Source: MFD04580-c1 sp963702995
Lineage (GTDB): Bacteria; Planctomycetota; Phycisphaerae; Tepidisphaerales; Tepidisphaeraceae
Direction: 5' to 3'
Assembly: GCA_963702995.1 (NCBI GenBank)
Contig: OY969783.1
Span: forward strand, 4,960,001 to 5,024,000
DNA length: 64,000 nt
Shown here: positions 63,745 through 64,000 of the stretch, one piece after another
Numbering within the stretch: the first letter of the stretch is position 1
Layout: the number at the start of each line of letters is the position of its first letter
Made by a program: the position numbers and the translations under genes
The notes under the pieces: generated by a model
Database searches by the model: none
What the model saw: the letters and a program-made list of their open reading frames with translations, nothing else
Told to the model about the DNA's origin: nothing

Positions 63745-64000
63745 GTGCGCCGTGAAGAGAAGGTGTGGAGTCTAGCGGGTGAAAGTCCCGTCCGGGAAAT
63801 AGTCATTGCACCCGGTAGCAGTCGAGACAGTCGCGAGGGCAACCGAACGGCTGAAGCTCTCGACGGAAAGGGCTGTTTAGCAGCTCCGCGAGCTTGCAGG
63901 CCGGAACACAAGTGAAGCGCCATTGAGGCCCCGAAACAGTTGATGCGGAAGCCGACCCAGCGACGTAATGGGGAAGGCCGCCGCCGTCAGTCGCAAAGCC
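63745..64000 (+). ncRNA. Group II intron, 5' end (partial)
   Basis: The stretch opens GTGCGCCGTGAAGAGAAGG, matching the GTGYG 5' splice-end consensus, and continues with CTAGCGGGTGAAAGTCCCG, a motif I know from domain I of bacterial group II introns. Later parts (GGCAACCGAACGGCTGAAGC, TTGATGCGGAAGCCGACCC) look like more of domain I. No open frame for a reverse transcriptase lies inside the window. It should start further right. The insertion site is 7 bp past the IS5 CTAG. Confidence 0.7.

Overview
The window is GC-rich, gene-dense bacterial DNA. The gene content points to a planctomycete, probably class Phycisphaerae (inference). It has a large PVC-type CxxCH membrane-bound dehydrogenase/cytochrome c, an adjacent DUF1800/DUF1501 (Tat) pair, DUF4142 and DUF3299 proteins, tandem diverged clpP genes, and many short hairpin repeats between genes. 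There is no rRNA and no CRISPR array. Two tRNA-Val genes are present (anticodons TAC and GAC).

Layout. 1-2221: uvrA (minus, cut by the window edge). 2781-4886: DUF4142 protein, a general-stress FMN-binding protein with an in-frame stop, and a HEAT lipoprotein. 4915-9006: HATPase anti-sigma protein, STAS protein, then an MCE/Mla lipid transporter (permease, ATPase, MCE protein). 9634-13615: a protein with a HicA-like N-terminus, a B12-binding-fold protein lacking the cobalt-ligand His, a GYF-TM2 membrane protein, and proB. 13709-18717: zinc uptake block (small Cys/His protein, porin, znuA, znuC, znuB). It converges with 23471-18877, an ABC system of LolD-like ATPase, FtsX-like permease and two DUF3299 proteins. 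23650-26431: ISAs1-family element split by a nested IS701-family element. 26520-31801: clpP1, clpP2, lipoprotein, mutS. 32140-33467: a second, intact and inverted ISAs1 copy. 33790-42954: glycosyltransferase, feoA-feoB behind a candidate Fur box, esterase, leuB, trxB, rnpA. 42978-49228: HEAT protein, TPR protein, acyltransferase. 49383-54893: two tRNA-Val genes around an IS1202/ISNCY-like element, the PVC cytochrome and an SGNH hydrolase. 55023-55856: a two-gene cassette (HTH protein plus small HicA-like protein). 56365-61793: DsbA-like protein, DUF1501, DUF1800, and a DUF3352-like protein. 61879-64000: an RHS remnant, an IS5-family element and the 5' end of a group II intron.

Two features run through the whole window. 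First, at least ten conserved genes or transposases are broken by single-base (or 4-base) indels, several in short homopolymers, and one conserved gene has a point stop. This looks more like residual consensus error than mass gene decay, but it must be checked before any gene is called a pseudogene. Second, at least five families of short inverted-repeat elements (about 50-100 bp) recur between genes.

The best candidates for under-described biology are the HTH/HicA-like pair (55023-55856), the doubled zinc/metal ABC block (13709-23471), the HATPase-STAS-MlaEFD cluster, and the HicA-domain fusion protein at 9634. All coordinates and motifs come from reading the sequence. Family names are recalled knowledge, and no database search was run.
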